Both the position numbers and the translations under genes were made by a program. This document shows positions 8,084 through 16,454 of a stretch of 64,000 nt of DNA, in pieces. How positions within the stretch are numbered: the first letter of the stretch is position 1; every line of letters starts with the position of its first letter. Origin of the DNA: Bosea beijingensis (GTDB taxonomy: Bacteria; Pseudomonadota; Alphaproteobacteria; Rhizobiales; Beijerinckiaceae); the NCBI RefSeq assembly GCF_030758975.1, contig NZ_CP132359.1:1442811-1506810 (forward strand), given 5' to 3'. The notes under the pieces are model-generated. The model made no database searches, was not told the DNA's origin, and saw only the letters and a program-made list of their open reading frames with translations.

Positions 8084-8866
8084 TCAGGCGGTGACGTTGA
8101 GCTCGACGGCACCGATGCCTTCGAGCTCGAAGCGATAGCTCTCGCTTTCGGTGGGGAAACGGGTGGTGACGAGGCTGCCCGTCATCACGATCTCGCCGGC
8201 GCGCAGGCTCTGCCCCTTTGCGGCGAGCGCATTGGCGAGCCAGGCGAGCGGCGCGAAGGGATGGCCGAGGGCGTCCCGGCCATAGCCGCGATCGATCTGC
8301 GTGCCATTGTGGCTGATCGTTCCGGAGACAGCGTCGAGCGCCGGCCAGTTGCTGCAGAACTCCGACAGGATCACGCCGCCATTCCAGGAATTGTCGGCGA
8401 CCAGCGAGAGCACGTCGAGCTCGGCATAATCGGCGGCGCGGTCGTCGACGATCTCGATCGCAGCGCAAACCCCCGCGACATGCTCGGCGATATTCTCCGG
8501 CGTCCAGGCCGGGCCGCCGACGGGAAGATCGCTGGCCATGCGCACCGCGATTTCGAATTCCAGGCCCATGCGGCCGTAATCGGCGATGGCGAGACGCGCG
8601 CCGGAGCGATGCAGCCGGTCGGCCAGCACGACGCCGGCGATCGGGTGGCCGATGCCGCACATCGTCTGCATGCGCTGCGAGGTCAGCCCGATCTTGTAGC
8701 CGACGACGGCGCCACAGCGCGGCTTGAGCAGCGCGACATAGCGCTCCTGCACCGCATAGGAATCGTCGAGCGAGACGATGCCGTTCGCCGCGGCGAAGGG
8801 GCGGAACTTTTCGTTCCGGTCATGCTCGTCGATCAGCCTGTTGGCCAAGCCATCCGTATCCATCAT
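8084..8866 (-). CDS. 2-oxo-4-pentenoate hydratase-like enzyme (fumarylacetoacetate hydrolase superfamily)
   Basis: A 260-residue protein of the MhpD/HpcG type, which adds water to 2-oxo-4-enoic acids or decarboxylates 4-oxalocrotonates. Visible features are VGYKIGLTSQRMQTMCGIGHP (substrate loop), a metal-site stretch GLEFEIAVRMASDLP with the two family acids, and VAAIEIVDDRAADY-like segments. The ATG at 8866 follows a perfect AGGAGG at 8872-8877 at ideal spacing; the longer frame to 8917 is not needed. The stop is directly adjacent to the region of the aminotransferase start. With the aminotransferase and RraA-like aldolase it makes a plausible three-step degradation of an amino acid to pyruvate plus an aldehyde. 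This pathway is inferred from gene order. Confidence 0.82.
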   Translation of the reverse strand: MMDTDGLANRLIDEHDRNEKFRPFAAANGIVSLDDSYAVQERYVALLKPRCGAVVGYKIGLTSQRMQTMCGIGHPIAGVVLADRLHRSGARLAIADYGRMGLEFEIAVRMASDLPVGGPAWTPENIAEHVAGVCAAIEIVDDRAADYAELDVLSLVADNSWNGGVILSEFCSNWPALDAVSGTISHNGTQIDRGYGRDALGHPFAPLAWLANALAAKGQSLRAGEIVMTGSLVTTRFPTESESYRFELEGIGAVELNVTA

Positions 8867-8916
8867 TCCAGCCTCCTGTCCCGGCCTCGTGGTCGCCGGG
8901 TGAAAAGTCGTTTCCA

Positions 8917-10404
8917 TTATTCTTCGGCCGAGGCCATGACCTCGGCAAAGCGTCGTACGGCCGGGGCGATGCGTTCGGGCGCCGTATTGCCGAAGCCGAA
9001 GACAAAGCCCGCCGCCGTCCTGTCCTGCAAACGATAGCGCGACAGCGCGGGCGCATCGATGCCGCGCTGGCGGGCCGCATCGGTGACGGCCGCATCATTC
9101 AACGGCCCGCGCGCATGGGCGGTCAGATGCAGCCCCGCCGTGACGTCCGGGATGAGCAGGCGCTCACCGAGCGACTGCCGGAGCGCATCGACCAGGATCG
9201 TCGCCCGCTCCCGGTAGAGCAGGCGCATGCGCCGGACGTGGCGGGCGAGGACGCCGCGCCCCATGATGTCGGCCACCATCTGCTGCAGCGGCGGCGGCAG
9301 GTAGCAGGAAAAGACCAGCTTCGCCCGGTAGAACAGCTCGACGAGGTCCGGCGGCAGCACGAGATAGGTCAGGCCGAGCGACGGCGAGAAGATGCGGTTG
9401 ATGTTGCCGATGAAGATCACGCGCTGGTCGGCGTCGAGCGAGAGCAGCGAGGGAAGCGGCTGGCGATTGATGCCGATCGGACTGCTGTAGTCGTATTCGA
9501 TCACCCAGGTGTTGCGGGCTCGCGCCCAGGCGAGCAGGGCGAGCCGGCGCTCCATCGACATGGTCGAGCCGTAGGGGAACTGGTTCGTCGGCGAGGCGAT
9601 CACCATCCGGGCAGCCTCGGTTTCGGGGCCGAACCGGTCGACGCAGAGCCCCTCCTGATCGACGCGCTGGGGCAGCACGCGCGCCCCGTTCGCGACCATC
9701 GCGGCCGTTCGTGTCGGATAGCCGGGGTCTTCGATCACGACGCCGTCGCCGGGATCGAGGAGCAGTTGCGCGAGAAGAATGAAGGCCTGGGTCGTGCTGG
9801 CGACGACGGCGATCTGTTCCGCCCGGCAGGGGATACCTTCGTACTCGCCGAGATATTTCGCGATTTGCTGGCGCAAGGCTGGCAGGCCCAGCCGCTCGCT
9901 GAAGCTGAACTGGGGCCAGGGTTCCGATCCCCAGTACTCCGCGGTGCTGCGGCGGATATCCGCGAAAGGCAGTTCGTCGAGCGCCGGCAGCAGGGGGCTC
10001 AGATCATAGCCCAGCTCGCGTTCGCTCGGCAGGGACTGCCCCATCAGGGCGCGTCCGCGCGCGGCCAGCAGACGCGGCTGCCGCAGCGGCGCCGGAGGCG
10101 GCGGTTCTCCGGTGCGGCGATGCAGGTCTTCGGGCAGGTCCTTTTCGATATAGGTGCCCGCGCCGGTGCGCCCATGCGCATAGCCTTCGTTCTTCAGCCG
10201 GGCATAGGCGAGCACGATGGTCGAGCGCGAGACGCCGAGCTCGTCCGAGAGCTTGCGGGTTGGCGGCAGGCGCACGCCGCGGGGGATCGCGCCGGCGACC
10301 ACCAGCATCCGGAGCTGCCCGGCGATCTGGTCGTAGAGCGGCTCGGGGCCGTTCGGCGCCAGCGCGATCGTGTTCCAGAAAGGGTAGTTGAAGCTCGCGG
10401 TCAT
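8917..10404 (-). CDS. MocR/PdxR-type GntR-family regulator with aminotransferase domain
   Basis: A 495-residue transcription factor. An N-terminal GntR winged helix (EPLYDQIAGQLR, then RLPPTRKLSDELGVSRSTIVLAY, to about residue 80) is joined by a Pro-rich linker to a fold-type I aminotransferase-like sensor domain (DPGDGVVIEDPGYPTRTAAM; WVIEYDYSSPIG; VIFIGNINRIFSPSLGLTYL). In MocR proteins the Schiff-base Lys sits in the last region; here the equivalent reads GNINRIFSP, with Asn or Arg where Lys is usual, so PLP may not bind as an internal aldimine. The ATG at 10404 follows GGGGA; a GTG at 10443 is an alternative. It heads the hydratase/aminotransferase/RraA set and is divergent from the ABC importer at 10619, so it may control both. 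The 214-base gap between them shows no obvious operator. Confidence 0.85.
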   Translation of the reverse strand: MTASFNYPFWNTIALAPNGPEPLYDQIAGQLRMLVVAGAIPRGVRLPPTRKLSDELGVSRSTIVLAYARLKNEGYAHGRTGAGTYIEKDLPEDLHRRTGEPPPPAPLRQPRLLAARGRALMGQSLPSERELGYDLSPLLPALDELPFADIRRSTAEYWGSEPWPQFSFSERLGLPALRQQIAKYLGEYEGIPCRAEQIAVVASTTQAFILLAQLLLDPGDGVVIEDPGYPTRTAAMVANGARVLPQRVDQEGLCVDRFGPETEAARMVIASPTNQFPYGSTMSMERRLALLAWARARNTWVIEYDYSSPIGINRQPLPSLLSLDADQRVIFIGNINRIFSPSLGLTYLVLPPDLVELFYRAKLVFSCYLPPPLQQMVADIMGRGVLARHVRRMRLLYRERATILVDALRQSLGERLLIPDVTAGLHLTAHARGPLNDAAVTDAARQRGIDAPALSRYRLQDRTAAGFVFGFGNTAPERIAPAVRRFAEVMASAEE

Positions 10405-10618
10405 GTCCCCGATGGCGTGGTCAGAGCGGAGCGGCGCGGTCACCCGGCCAGCCCGCTCCGGATTGAGCGGCGCGGGAACCGCGTGGTCAAGCGCACCTCC
10501 GGATTGGTTTGGCTGCTTCCGAGAAATTGGTACTTGAGGCGTCTTTTAGCCGCCGATACGGTCCCTGCCAATCAAGGTCGGACAAAGCCGGCCATCCAGC
10601 GCAAGCGGAGGGGAAACC

Positions 10619-11395
10619 GTGTCTCGACCCGAGGCGAAGACCGTCCTCACGGCGGACGACATCCACAAGAGCTACGGCGATTTCCCGGTTCTGAAGGGCG
10701 TCAGCCTCGCGGCCCGCGAGCGCGACGTGATCTGCATGATCGGCGCGAGCGGCTCAGGGAAAAGCACCTTCCTGCGCTGCATCAACCTGCTCGAAACACC
10801 CGAATCCGGCACGATCCACTTTGAAGGCGAGGAGCTGAACCTGGATCGCCGTGGCAAGGGCGCTCCCGTTCTCGACGCGAAGCAGATCAACCGGATTCGC
10901 AGCCGGATGGGCATGGTCTTCCAGAGCTTCAATCTCTGGAGCCATCTGACCGTCCTCGACAATGTCACGATCGCGCCGATCAAGGTGCTCGGCGTGCCCA
11001 AGGCGGAAGCGAAGGAGCGGGCCGAGGCGCTGCTCGCCAAGGTAGGCCTGTTCGACAAGCGCTTCCACTATCCCGCCCACATTTCCGGTGGCCAGCAGCA
11101 GCGCTGCGCCATTGCCAGGGCGCTCGCCATGGAGCCGAAGCTCCTGCTCTTCGACGAGCCGACTTCGGCTCTCGACCCCGAGTTGGTCGGCGAGGTTCTG
11201 GGCGTCATGCGCCAGCTCGCGGAGGAGGGGCGCACCATGATCGTCGTGACCCATGAGATGGCTTTCGCCCGCGAAGTCTCGAACGAGGTGCTCTTCCTTC
11301 ACGAGGGGAAGATCGAAGAGCGCGACACGCCGGAGAACATTTTCGGAAACCCGGCGTCCGAGCGGTGCAGGCGCTTCCTGCAGCGGGTTCTGTGA
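10619..11395 (+). CDS. Polar amino-acid ABC transporter ATP-binding protein
   Basis: A 258-residue ATPase of the HisP/GlnQ type. Walker A is [10 protein letters not shown], the Q-loop [12 protein letters not shown], the signature [14 protein letters not shown], Walker [15 protein letters not shown], and the switch His lies in [13 protein letters not shown]. Length and the insert before the Q-loop ([15 protein letters not shown]) match HisP. It starts with GTG at 10619 behind GGAGG. It is the first gene of a plus-strand operon with a binding protein, two permeases and two phosphatase-family enzymes, so it powers uptake by the 11407-13707 components. Confidence 0.92.
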   Translation: MSRPEAKTVLTADDIHKSYGDFPVLKGVSLAARERDVICMIGASGSGKSTFLRCINLLETPESGTIHFEGEELNLDRRGKGAPVLDAKQINRIRSRMGMVFQSFNLWSHLTVLDNVTIAPIKVLGVPKAEAKERAEALLAKVGLFDKRFHYPAHISGGQQQRCAIARALAMEPKLLLFDEPTSALDPELVGEVLGVMRQLAEEGRTMIVVTHEMAFAREVSNEVLFLHEGKIEERDTPENIFGNPASERCRRFLQRVL

Positions 11396-11406
11396 GGAGA
11401 AGAACC

Positions 11407-12204
11407 ATGAAGAAGACGGCTCTCACCCTGCTCGCCGGCGCGGCCCTGCTGCTCGCCGGCTCCGCCTTCGCCCGCGAGGTCAAGGTCGGCACGGAATGCA
11501 CCAATCCACCTTTCAACTATCGCACCTCGGGCGGCGAGCTTGCCGGCTTCGACGTCGACATCGCCCGTGAGATCGGCAAGCGTGCCGGCTTCCAGCTCAG
11601 CTTCGTCTGCCAGTCGCTGGAAGGCGTCATTCCCGCCTTGACGTCGCGCAAGTTCGACCTCGTCCTGGCCAGCCTCTCGATCACCGAGGCGCGCCAGAAG
11701 AGCATCGATTTCAGCGTTCCCTATCGCTCCTCGACCGGCCGCTTCGTCGCCCCGAACGCGTCGAAGCTGGAGCCCGTGACGGCCGACGGCACACCCAATC
11801 CCAAGGCGCTGGACGGCAAGACCGTCGGGCTCATCCGCTCCAGCACCTATGACCGCTATTTCACCGAGCTGTTCCCGGGCGTGCAGATCTCGCGCTACGA
11901 GAATTACGAGACCCTGCTGCTCGACCTCGTCTCCGGTCGCGTCGACGCGATCATGGCCGGGCCGATCAAGATGGAGGGCTTCTTCGCGGAGCCGCAGGGC
12001 AAGGGCTTCAAATATGTCGGCCCTGAGCTTGAGAACCTCAAGTATTTCGGTCCGGGTGTCGGCGTCGGCCTGCGCAAGAACGAGCCGGAGCTGCTCGCCA
12101 AGGTGAACGATGCCCTGAAGGGCATGTTCGCCGACGGCACCTTCAAGGCGATCAATCAGAAATACTGGAAGTTCACGGTCATGCCGAGCGTCTGGAACGA
12201 TTGA
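11407..12204 (+). CDS. Polar amino-acid ABC transporter substrate-binding protein (family 3)
   Basis: A 265-residue periplasmic binding protein. The signal peptide is MKKTALTLLAGAALLLAGSAFA; the mature protein starts REVKVGTECTNPPFNYRTSG. The family 3 signatures GELAGFDVDIAREIGKRAGF and FDLVLASLSITEARQKSIDFS are clear, as is the C-terminal KYWKF. GAGGAGAAG upstream of the ATG at 11407 fixes the start. A 10-bp hairpin follows the stop within 20 bases and precedes the permease genes. The lysine/arginine/ornithine-type fold suggests a charged, small ligand, but the operon's two phosphatase-like genes make a phosphorylated ligand possible too. Confidence 0.9.
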   Translation: MKKTALTLLAGAALLLAGSAFAREVKVGTECTNPPFNYRTSGGELAGFDVDIAREIGKRAGFQLSFVCQSLEGVIPALTSRKFDLVLASLSITEARQKSIDFSVPYRSSTGRFVAPNASKLEPVTADGTPNPKALDGKTVGLIRSSTYDRYFTELFPGVQISRYENYETLLLDLVSGRVDAIMAGPIKMEGFFAEPQGKGFKYVGPELENLKYFGPGVGVGLRKNEPELLAKVNDALKGMFADGTFKAINQKYWKFTVMPSVWND

Positions 12205-12220
12205 GCCGCGGCGGCTGCAC

Positions 12221-12247
12221 GGGCATGGCCTGATGCCGGCCATGCCC
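12221..12247 (+). terminator. Hairpin after binding-protein gene (probable 3'-end stabiliser)
   Basis: Ten-base arms GGGCATGGCC / GGCCATGCCC enclose a seven-base loop, 17 bases after the binding-protein stop and 30 bases before the permease start. There is no following U-run, so it is more likely an RNA-stability or processing element that lifts binding-protein output than a full terminator. Confidence 0.55.
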
Positions 12248-12277
12248 GGCACCATCCTCGCCGCACGGGAATGAACG

Positions 12278-12976
12278 ATGACGGCTGACCTCTTTCAGGG
12301 CTGGGGCGCCCAGCTTTTCTGGGGCACGATGGTCACGCTCAAGGTCGCGTTCCTGGCCTTGCTGGCGGGACTTGCGATCGGGCTCCTCGTCGCGCTCGCC
12401 AAGCTCTCCTCGTCGCGGACCCTGCGCGCCGTGGGCGATCTCTACACCACCTGCATCCGCGGCACGCCGGAACTGCTGATCATTCTGCTCGTCTATTTCG
12501 GCAGCACCGTCGCCTTGTCGGCCGCGCTGCGCTGGATCGGCGGGCCGAACACCTATTTCGAGATGCCCGCGCTCGGCGCCGGCGTGCTGGCGCTGAGTCT
12601 CGTCTTCGGCGGCTACGCGGCCGAGATCTTCCGCGGCGCCTTCCTCGCCATCCCGCCCGGCCAGATCGAGGCGGCGAAGGCTTTCGGCATGTCGCCGCTG
12701 ACGCTGTTCGTCCATATCCGCCTGCCGTTGATGTGGCGCTACGCGCTGCCGGCGCTTGGCAATATCTGGATCTCGCTGATCAAGAACACCTCGCTGATCT
12801 CGGTCGTCGGGCTCGAAGAGCTGATGCGCGTCAGCTACATCGCCACTTCGGTGACGCGCAGCCCGTTCCATTTCTACATGGTCGCGGCGATCATCTATCT
12901 CCTGCTGACGATCACCAATTCCCTCATCATCGAGCTGCTTGAAAACCGCGCGAACCGCGGCGTCCGGAGGGTCTGA
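12278..12976 (+). CDS. Polar amino-acid ABC transporter permease, HisQ-like
   Basis: A 232-residue inner-membrane subunit. The first transmembrane segment (TLKVAFLALLAGLAIGLLVALA) is followed by the family stretch CIRGTPELLIILLVYFGS and the coupling loop GQIEAAKAFGMSPLTLFVHIRLP. Five or so membrane segments are visible. It starts 73 bases after the binding protein and ends two bases before the second permease, with which it forms the channel. The family is confident; the ligand is unknown. Confidence 0.9.
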   Translation: MTADLFQGWGAQLFWGTMVTLKVAFLALLAGLAIGLLVALAKLSSSRTLRAVGDLYTTCIRGTPELLIILLVYFGSTVALSAALRWIGGPNTYFEMPALGAGVLALSLVFGGYAAEIFRGAFLAIPPGQIEAAKAFGMSPLTLFVHIRLPLMWRYALPALGNIWISLIKNTSLISVVGLEELMRVSYIATSVTRSPFHFYMVAAIIYLLLTITNSLIIELLENRANRGVRRV

Positions 12977-12978
12977 TC

Positions 12979-13707
12979 ATGGACCTGTCGCTCATGATCG
13001 ACAGCCTGCCGCGCCTGCTGGAAGGCGCGGTCCTCACCCTCAAGCTGCTGCTGCTGACGGAGGTCATCGGCTTCGTCTGCGCGCTGCCGCTCGGCATCCT
13101 CTATGCCAACGGCTCCCGGCTCGCCCGCGCGCCGATCTACGGCTTCGTCTATTTCTTCCGCGGCACGCCGCTGCTGGTGCAGATCTTCATCGTCTATTAC
13201 GGGCTCGCGCAGTTCGATTTCGTGCGCCAGAGCTTCCTCTGGCCCTGGCTGCGCCAGCCTTTCGTCTGTGCCCTGATCGCCTGCGCGCTGCATTCCACCG
13301 CCTATACGGCGAACATCCTGCGCGGTGCGATCCAGGCCGTGCCGGCGGGTGAGGTGGAGGCGGCGCGCGCCTGCGGCATGTCGGCCTTTCAGGTCCAGCG
13401 CTTCATCGTGCTGCCGATCGCATTGCGGCTCATGCTGCCCGCATACAGCAACCAGGCGATCGGCATGCTGAAGGGCACGTCTCTCGCCAGCACGATCACG
13501 CTGATGGAATTGACCGGCGTCGCCAACACCATCGTCGCCAGCACCTTCCAGCCCTACGAGGTCTTCATCATGGCGGCGCTGATCTACCTCACGATCACGC
13601 TCGTGATCACGCGCTGCTTCAAATACCTCGAATACGCGCTCGGCAAGCACCAGCGCCCCCTCAAGAGCACAGCAGCGATACCCGGACAGGTCCGTCATGC
13701 CGACTAG
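12979..13707 (+). CDS. Polar amino-acid ABC transporter permease, HisM-like
   Basis: A 242-residue partner of the preceding permease. Motifs are FFRGTPLLVQIFIVYYGLAQF and the coupling loop GEVEAARACGMSAFQVQRFIVLP. It begins at the ATG at 12979, right after the HisQ-like stop, and its last 11 bases overlap the start of the first phosphatase-family gene. That coupling strongly suggests the imported compound is a substrate for, or produces a substrate for, the phosphatase. Confidence 0.9.
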   Translation: MDLSLMIDSLPRLLEGAVLTLKLLLLTEVIGFVCALPLGILYANGSRLARAPIYGFVYFFRGTPLLVQIFIVYYGLAQFDFVRQSFLWPWLRQPFVCALIACALHSTAYTANILRGAIQAVPAGEVEAARACGMSAFQVQRFIVLPIALRLMLPAYSNQAIGMLKGTSLASTITLMELTGVANTIVASTFQPYEVFIMAALIYLTITLVITRCFKYLEYALGKHQRPLKSTAAIPGQVRHAD

Positions 13708-14503
13708 CGACATCAGGAACTTCATCGCTTTCGCCCAGGGATTGGCCGACGCGAGCGGCACGATCATCCGCGAGGCCGCCCGCACGAACAACGCCTTCGT
13801 CTCCAAGGGCGACGACAGCCCGGTCACCGAGATCGACCGCGGCGTCGAGACGGAACTGCGCCGCCGCATCGGCGAGGCCTTTCCGGATCACGGCATCCAG
13901 GGCGAGGAGTTCGGTGCCCAGGCGACCGATGCCGACTATGTCTGGGTGCTCGATCCGATCGACGGCACCAAGGCCTTCGTCGCCGGCATTCCGGTCTTCG
14001 GTACGCTGATCGCGCTGACCCGCAAGGGCGTGCCGATCCTCGGCGTCATCGACCAGCCGATGACGCGCGAGCGCTGGATCGGCGCCGACGGCTACCCGAC
14101 CACGCTGAACGACACCCGCGTCGCGACCTCCGGCCGCAAGCTCCTCCCGGAATCCGTCCTCTCGACCAGCAATATCGAGCTCTACGACTCTGAGACCTTG
14201 CCGGTTTTTCAGGCGCTACGCTCGTCGGTGCATTGGTGCGTCTATGGCGGGAGCTGCTATTCCTACGGCCGGCTCGCCTCGGGCGGGATCGACATCGCCA
14301 TCGATCGCTTCACCACCCCGCATGACGTGCTCGCCCATGTCCCGGTCATCGCCAATGCCGGCGGCGTCATCACGGATTGGGACGGCGCCCCGCTGACCCT
14401 GCATTCGAGTGGGCATTGTCTGGCCGCCGCCAATTCCGAACTCCACCGGGCGGCGCTCGGCCGGATCGCGGCGCCGCGCGCCGGGGTCGTGCCGGCGGCG
14501 TGA
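13697..14503 (+). CDS. Inositol monophosphatase-family phosphatase, histidinol-phosphatase (HisN)-like
   Basis: A 268-residue metal-dependent phosphomonoesterase of the IMPase superfamily. The metal-binding motifs are complete: GEEFG (about residues 71-75), LDPIDGTKAFVAG (93-105) and the late HDVLAHVPVIANAGG (214-228), where the usual WD pair is replaced by HD. DPIDGTKAFV is characteristic of the HisN-like branch rather than SuhB. It overlaps the HisM-like permease and is followed by a second IMPase-family gene. HisN-type proteins dephosphorylate L-histidinol phosphate, but outside a his operon the substrate may be another sugar or polyol phosphate. Confidence 0.82.
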   Translation: MPTSDIRNFIAFAQGLADASGTIIREAARTNNAFVSKGDDSPVTEIDRGVETELRRRIGEAFPDHGIQGEEFGAQATDADYVWVLDPIDGTKAFVAGIPVFGTLIALTRKGVPILGVIDQPMTRERWIGADGYPTTLNDTRVATSGRKLLPESVLSTSNIELYDSETLPVFQALRSSVHWCVYGGSCYSYGRLASGGIDIAIDRFTTPHDVLAHVPVIANAGGVITDWDGAPLTLHSSGHCLAAANSELHRAALGRIAAPRAGVVPAA

Positions 14504-14544
14504 GCCGACCGATCATCGCATCACTTCCAGCCGGGCCAGCCACC

Positions 14545-15390
14545 ATGACCACCAACACTCCGACCCGCAGTGAGATCGTCGAGGTCATGAAGGAGGCTGC
14601 GCGCATCGGCGGCGCCTCGCTCGCCGAGAATTTCGCGCGCCTTGCCGCCCTGCCCATTCTGGAGAAGGGTCCCTCCGACTTCGTTTCCGCCGCCGATATC
14701 GAATCCGAGCGCCTGATCGTGGCGCATCTCGCCGCGAAGCTGCCCGAGGTTGCGGTGCTTGGTGAGGAGGGGGCGGCCACGGCCGATGCCGGCAACGGCC
14801 TTCGGATCATCATCGATCCGCTCGACGGCACCAACAATTTCCTGCACGGCATCCCGCAATTCTCGGCCTCGCTCGCCCTGATGGAAGGCGGGGAGGTCAT
14901 GGCCGGCGTGACCTTCAATCCGCTGAGCGGCGAGATGTTCTGGGCCGTGGCCGGGCAGGGCGCCTATCTCGGTGACCGCAAATTGAACGGCTCCAGCCGC
15001 AAGTCGCTGGCCCATGCCGTCGTCGGAACCTGCTTTCCCTATAACGGCAAGGGCGACACCGAGAAGGCCGCCCGCGAGATGGCCGCGATCATGCCGCGCG
15101 TCTCCGGCATCCGCAGCCCGGGCTCGGCGGCGCTGGAGATCGCCTATGTCGCGGAGGGGCGCTTCGACGGCTTCTGGACCTCAGGCGCCAAGCTCGATCT
15201 CTGGGATCTCGCGGCCGGGGTGATCATCGCGCGGGAAGCCGGCTGCCTCGCGACCGAGATCGACGGCCGAGGCGATCCCCTCCAGTGCCGCAGCCTCGTC
15301 GTGGCGCCCAAGCAATTCCACGAGCAATTCATCGATATTTTCCGCACGACCCGAGCGACGGGGGCGCTCGGCGGAGCTGCTGTTGCCTGA
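14545..15390 (+). CDS. Inositol monophosphatase-family protein, SuhB-like
   Basis: A 281-residue IMPase. Metal ligands lie in LGEEGA (about residues 73-78), IIDPLDGTNNFLHG (92-105) and KLDLWDLAAGVIIAREAG (216-233). DPLDGTNNFLHGIP is the classic SuhB/IMPase signature, in contrast to the HisN-like upstream paralogue. The ATG at 14545 starts the protein after a poor ribosome site; longer in-frame extensions would overlap the upstream gene. Family members hydrolyse inositol-1-phosphate, fructose-1,6-bisphosphate or related esters. Two different IMPase-family enzymes after one ABC importer is an unusual arrangement. Confidence 0.85.
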   Translation: MTTNTPTRSEIVEVMKEAARIGGASLAENFARLAALPILEKGPSDFVSAADIESERLIVAHLAAKLPEVAVLGEEGAATADAGNGLRIIIDPLDGTNNFLHGIPQFSASLALMEGGEVMAGVTFNPLSGEMFWAVAGQGAYLGDRKLNGSSRKSLAHAVVGTCFPYNGKGDTEKAAREMAAIMPRVSGIRSPGSAALEIAYVAEGRFDGFWTSGAKLDLWDLAAGVIIAREAGCLATEIDGRGDPLQCRSLVVAPKQFHEQFIDIFRTTRATGALGGAAVA

Positions 15391-15468
15391 CCGCAGAGAG
15401 CCGGCTCGGGAACGTCCCCAGATCGTAGTCCCGACTGCGCCGTCCTGCATCGTGCCCGCTCGCGGGTC

Positions 15469-16347
15469 TCACCGCGCGTCGATCACGTCCTGAACCGTCT
15501 CGAAGAAGCTGCGCACCAGCGGCAGACGCTGGCGCTCCGCCCGGCAGACGATGTACTCGCCGACGTCGAAATCGGCGCCGGTGATGATGATGCGCTTGAG
15601 CCCGGCTTCCGGCTTGAACTCGGCGGCGAAGACGACGCCGATTCCGAAGCCGAAGGCGACAGCCTCGCGCACCGCCTCGCGCGACTGCACCTCCAGCAGG
15701 TTCGCCGGCTTGATGCCGGCCGTCGAGAGCCTGTTCTCGAACACCTCGCGCGTGATCGAGCCGCGCTCGCGCAGCACGATGTCCTGGCCGGCGAAGGCCT
15801 CGATCGGCATGTGATCGTGCCGGGCCAGTTCGTGCTGGTCAGAGACGAAAGCGACGAGATCGTCCGAGCGCAGCCGGACGCTGTGGATGCGCGGGTCGGA
15901 ATTGGCGCGGGCCGTGATCGCGACATCGGCGGCGAAATCCATGATCTGGTCGACGACTTCGGAGGAATTGCCGATCGTCAGCGAGAAGGTCAGGCCCGGA
16001 TAGCGCTCGCGCATGCGGGCCAGCGCCGCCATGACATGGGTGGCACTGTCGGCGGCGATGCGCAGATGCCCGCGCTGGAGCGTGCGGCTGCCGGCAAGCA
16101 GCGATTCCGCCTCGTCCTCCGCCGAGAACAGTTTGGTCGTGATGACGAAAAGACTCTGCCCTAGCGGAGTAAGCTTCACCTGCCGCCCGGCGCGATCGAA
16201 AAGCCTGACGCCATAGGCATCTTCCAGCCCGCGGACCTGGGCGGAGAGGGTCGGCTGGCTGACATGGCGCGTCTTGGCCGCGCCGGTGAAGCTCTGCGCC
16301 TCGGCGACGGCATGGAAGGCTGCAAGGCCGGAATAGCTGATCGCCAT
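15469..16347 (-). CDS. LysR-family regulator next to the phnWAY genes
   Basis: A 292-residue LysR regulator. The N-terminal winged helix reads AAFHAVAEAQSFTGAAK and VSQPTLSAQVRGLEDAYGVRLFDR (residues 8-51), and a periplasmic-binding-like co-inducer domain follows from about residue 90. It is divergent from phnW with a 107-base gap that holds an inverted repeat. LysR genes next to phnWAY are known in rhizobia to activate 2-aminoethylphosphonate catabolism independently of phosphate limitation, and this is the likely role here. It resembles the second LysR of the island (25117-25986) in organisation and domain spacing. Confidence 0.88.
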   Translation of the reverse strand: MAISYSGLAAFHAVAEAQSFTGAAKTRHVSQPTLSAQVRGLEDAYGVRLFDRAGRQVKLTPLGQSLFVITTKLFSAEDEAESLLAGSRTLQRGHLRIAADSATHVMAALARMRERYPGLTFSLTIGNSSEVVDQIMDFAADVAITARANSDPRIHSVRLRSDDLVAFVSDQHELARHDHMPIEAFAGQDIVLRERGSITREVFENRLSTAGIKPANLLEVQSREAVREAVAFGFGIGVVFAAEFKPEAGLKRIIITGADFDVGEYIVCRAERQRLPLVRSFFETVQDVIDAR

Positions 16348-16351
16348 GTTT

Positions 16352-16370
16352 CTATAGATCTTATCTATAG
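16352..16370. promoter_or_regulatory. Inverted repeat between lysR and phnW (probable LysR box)
   Basis: Eight-base arms CTATAGAT and ATCTATAG flank CTT, four bases upstream of the lysR start codon and about 85 bases before phnW. Spacing and position in the divergent gap fit a LysR recognition site. The effector-bound regulator would activate phnWAY and repress itself. Confidence 0.65.
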
Positions 16371-16454
16371 GAGATATGGAAACGATGTATTGGACCTATG
16401 TCAACGGCCCTCCTAGCTTCGCGATCATCCGCCGCAACACATCGCGAGACCATC

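Noticed and set aside
8084-15390. Histidine biosynthesis context for the HisN-like phosphatase
   Set aside because: No other his genes nearby; the neighbours are transport and catabolism.
16398-16454. Longer start for phnW
   Set aside because: Adds an unconserved leader before the family N-terminus and has no ribosome site.
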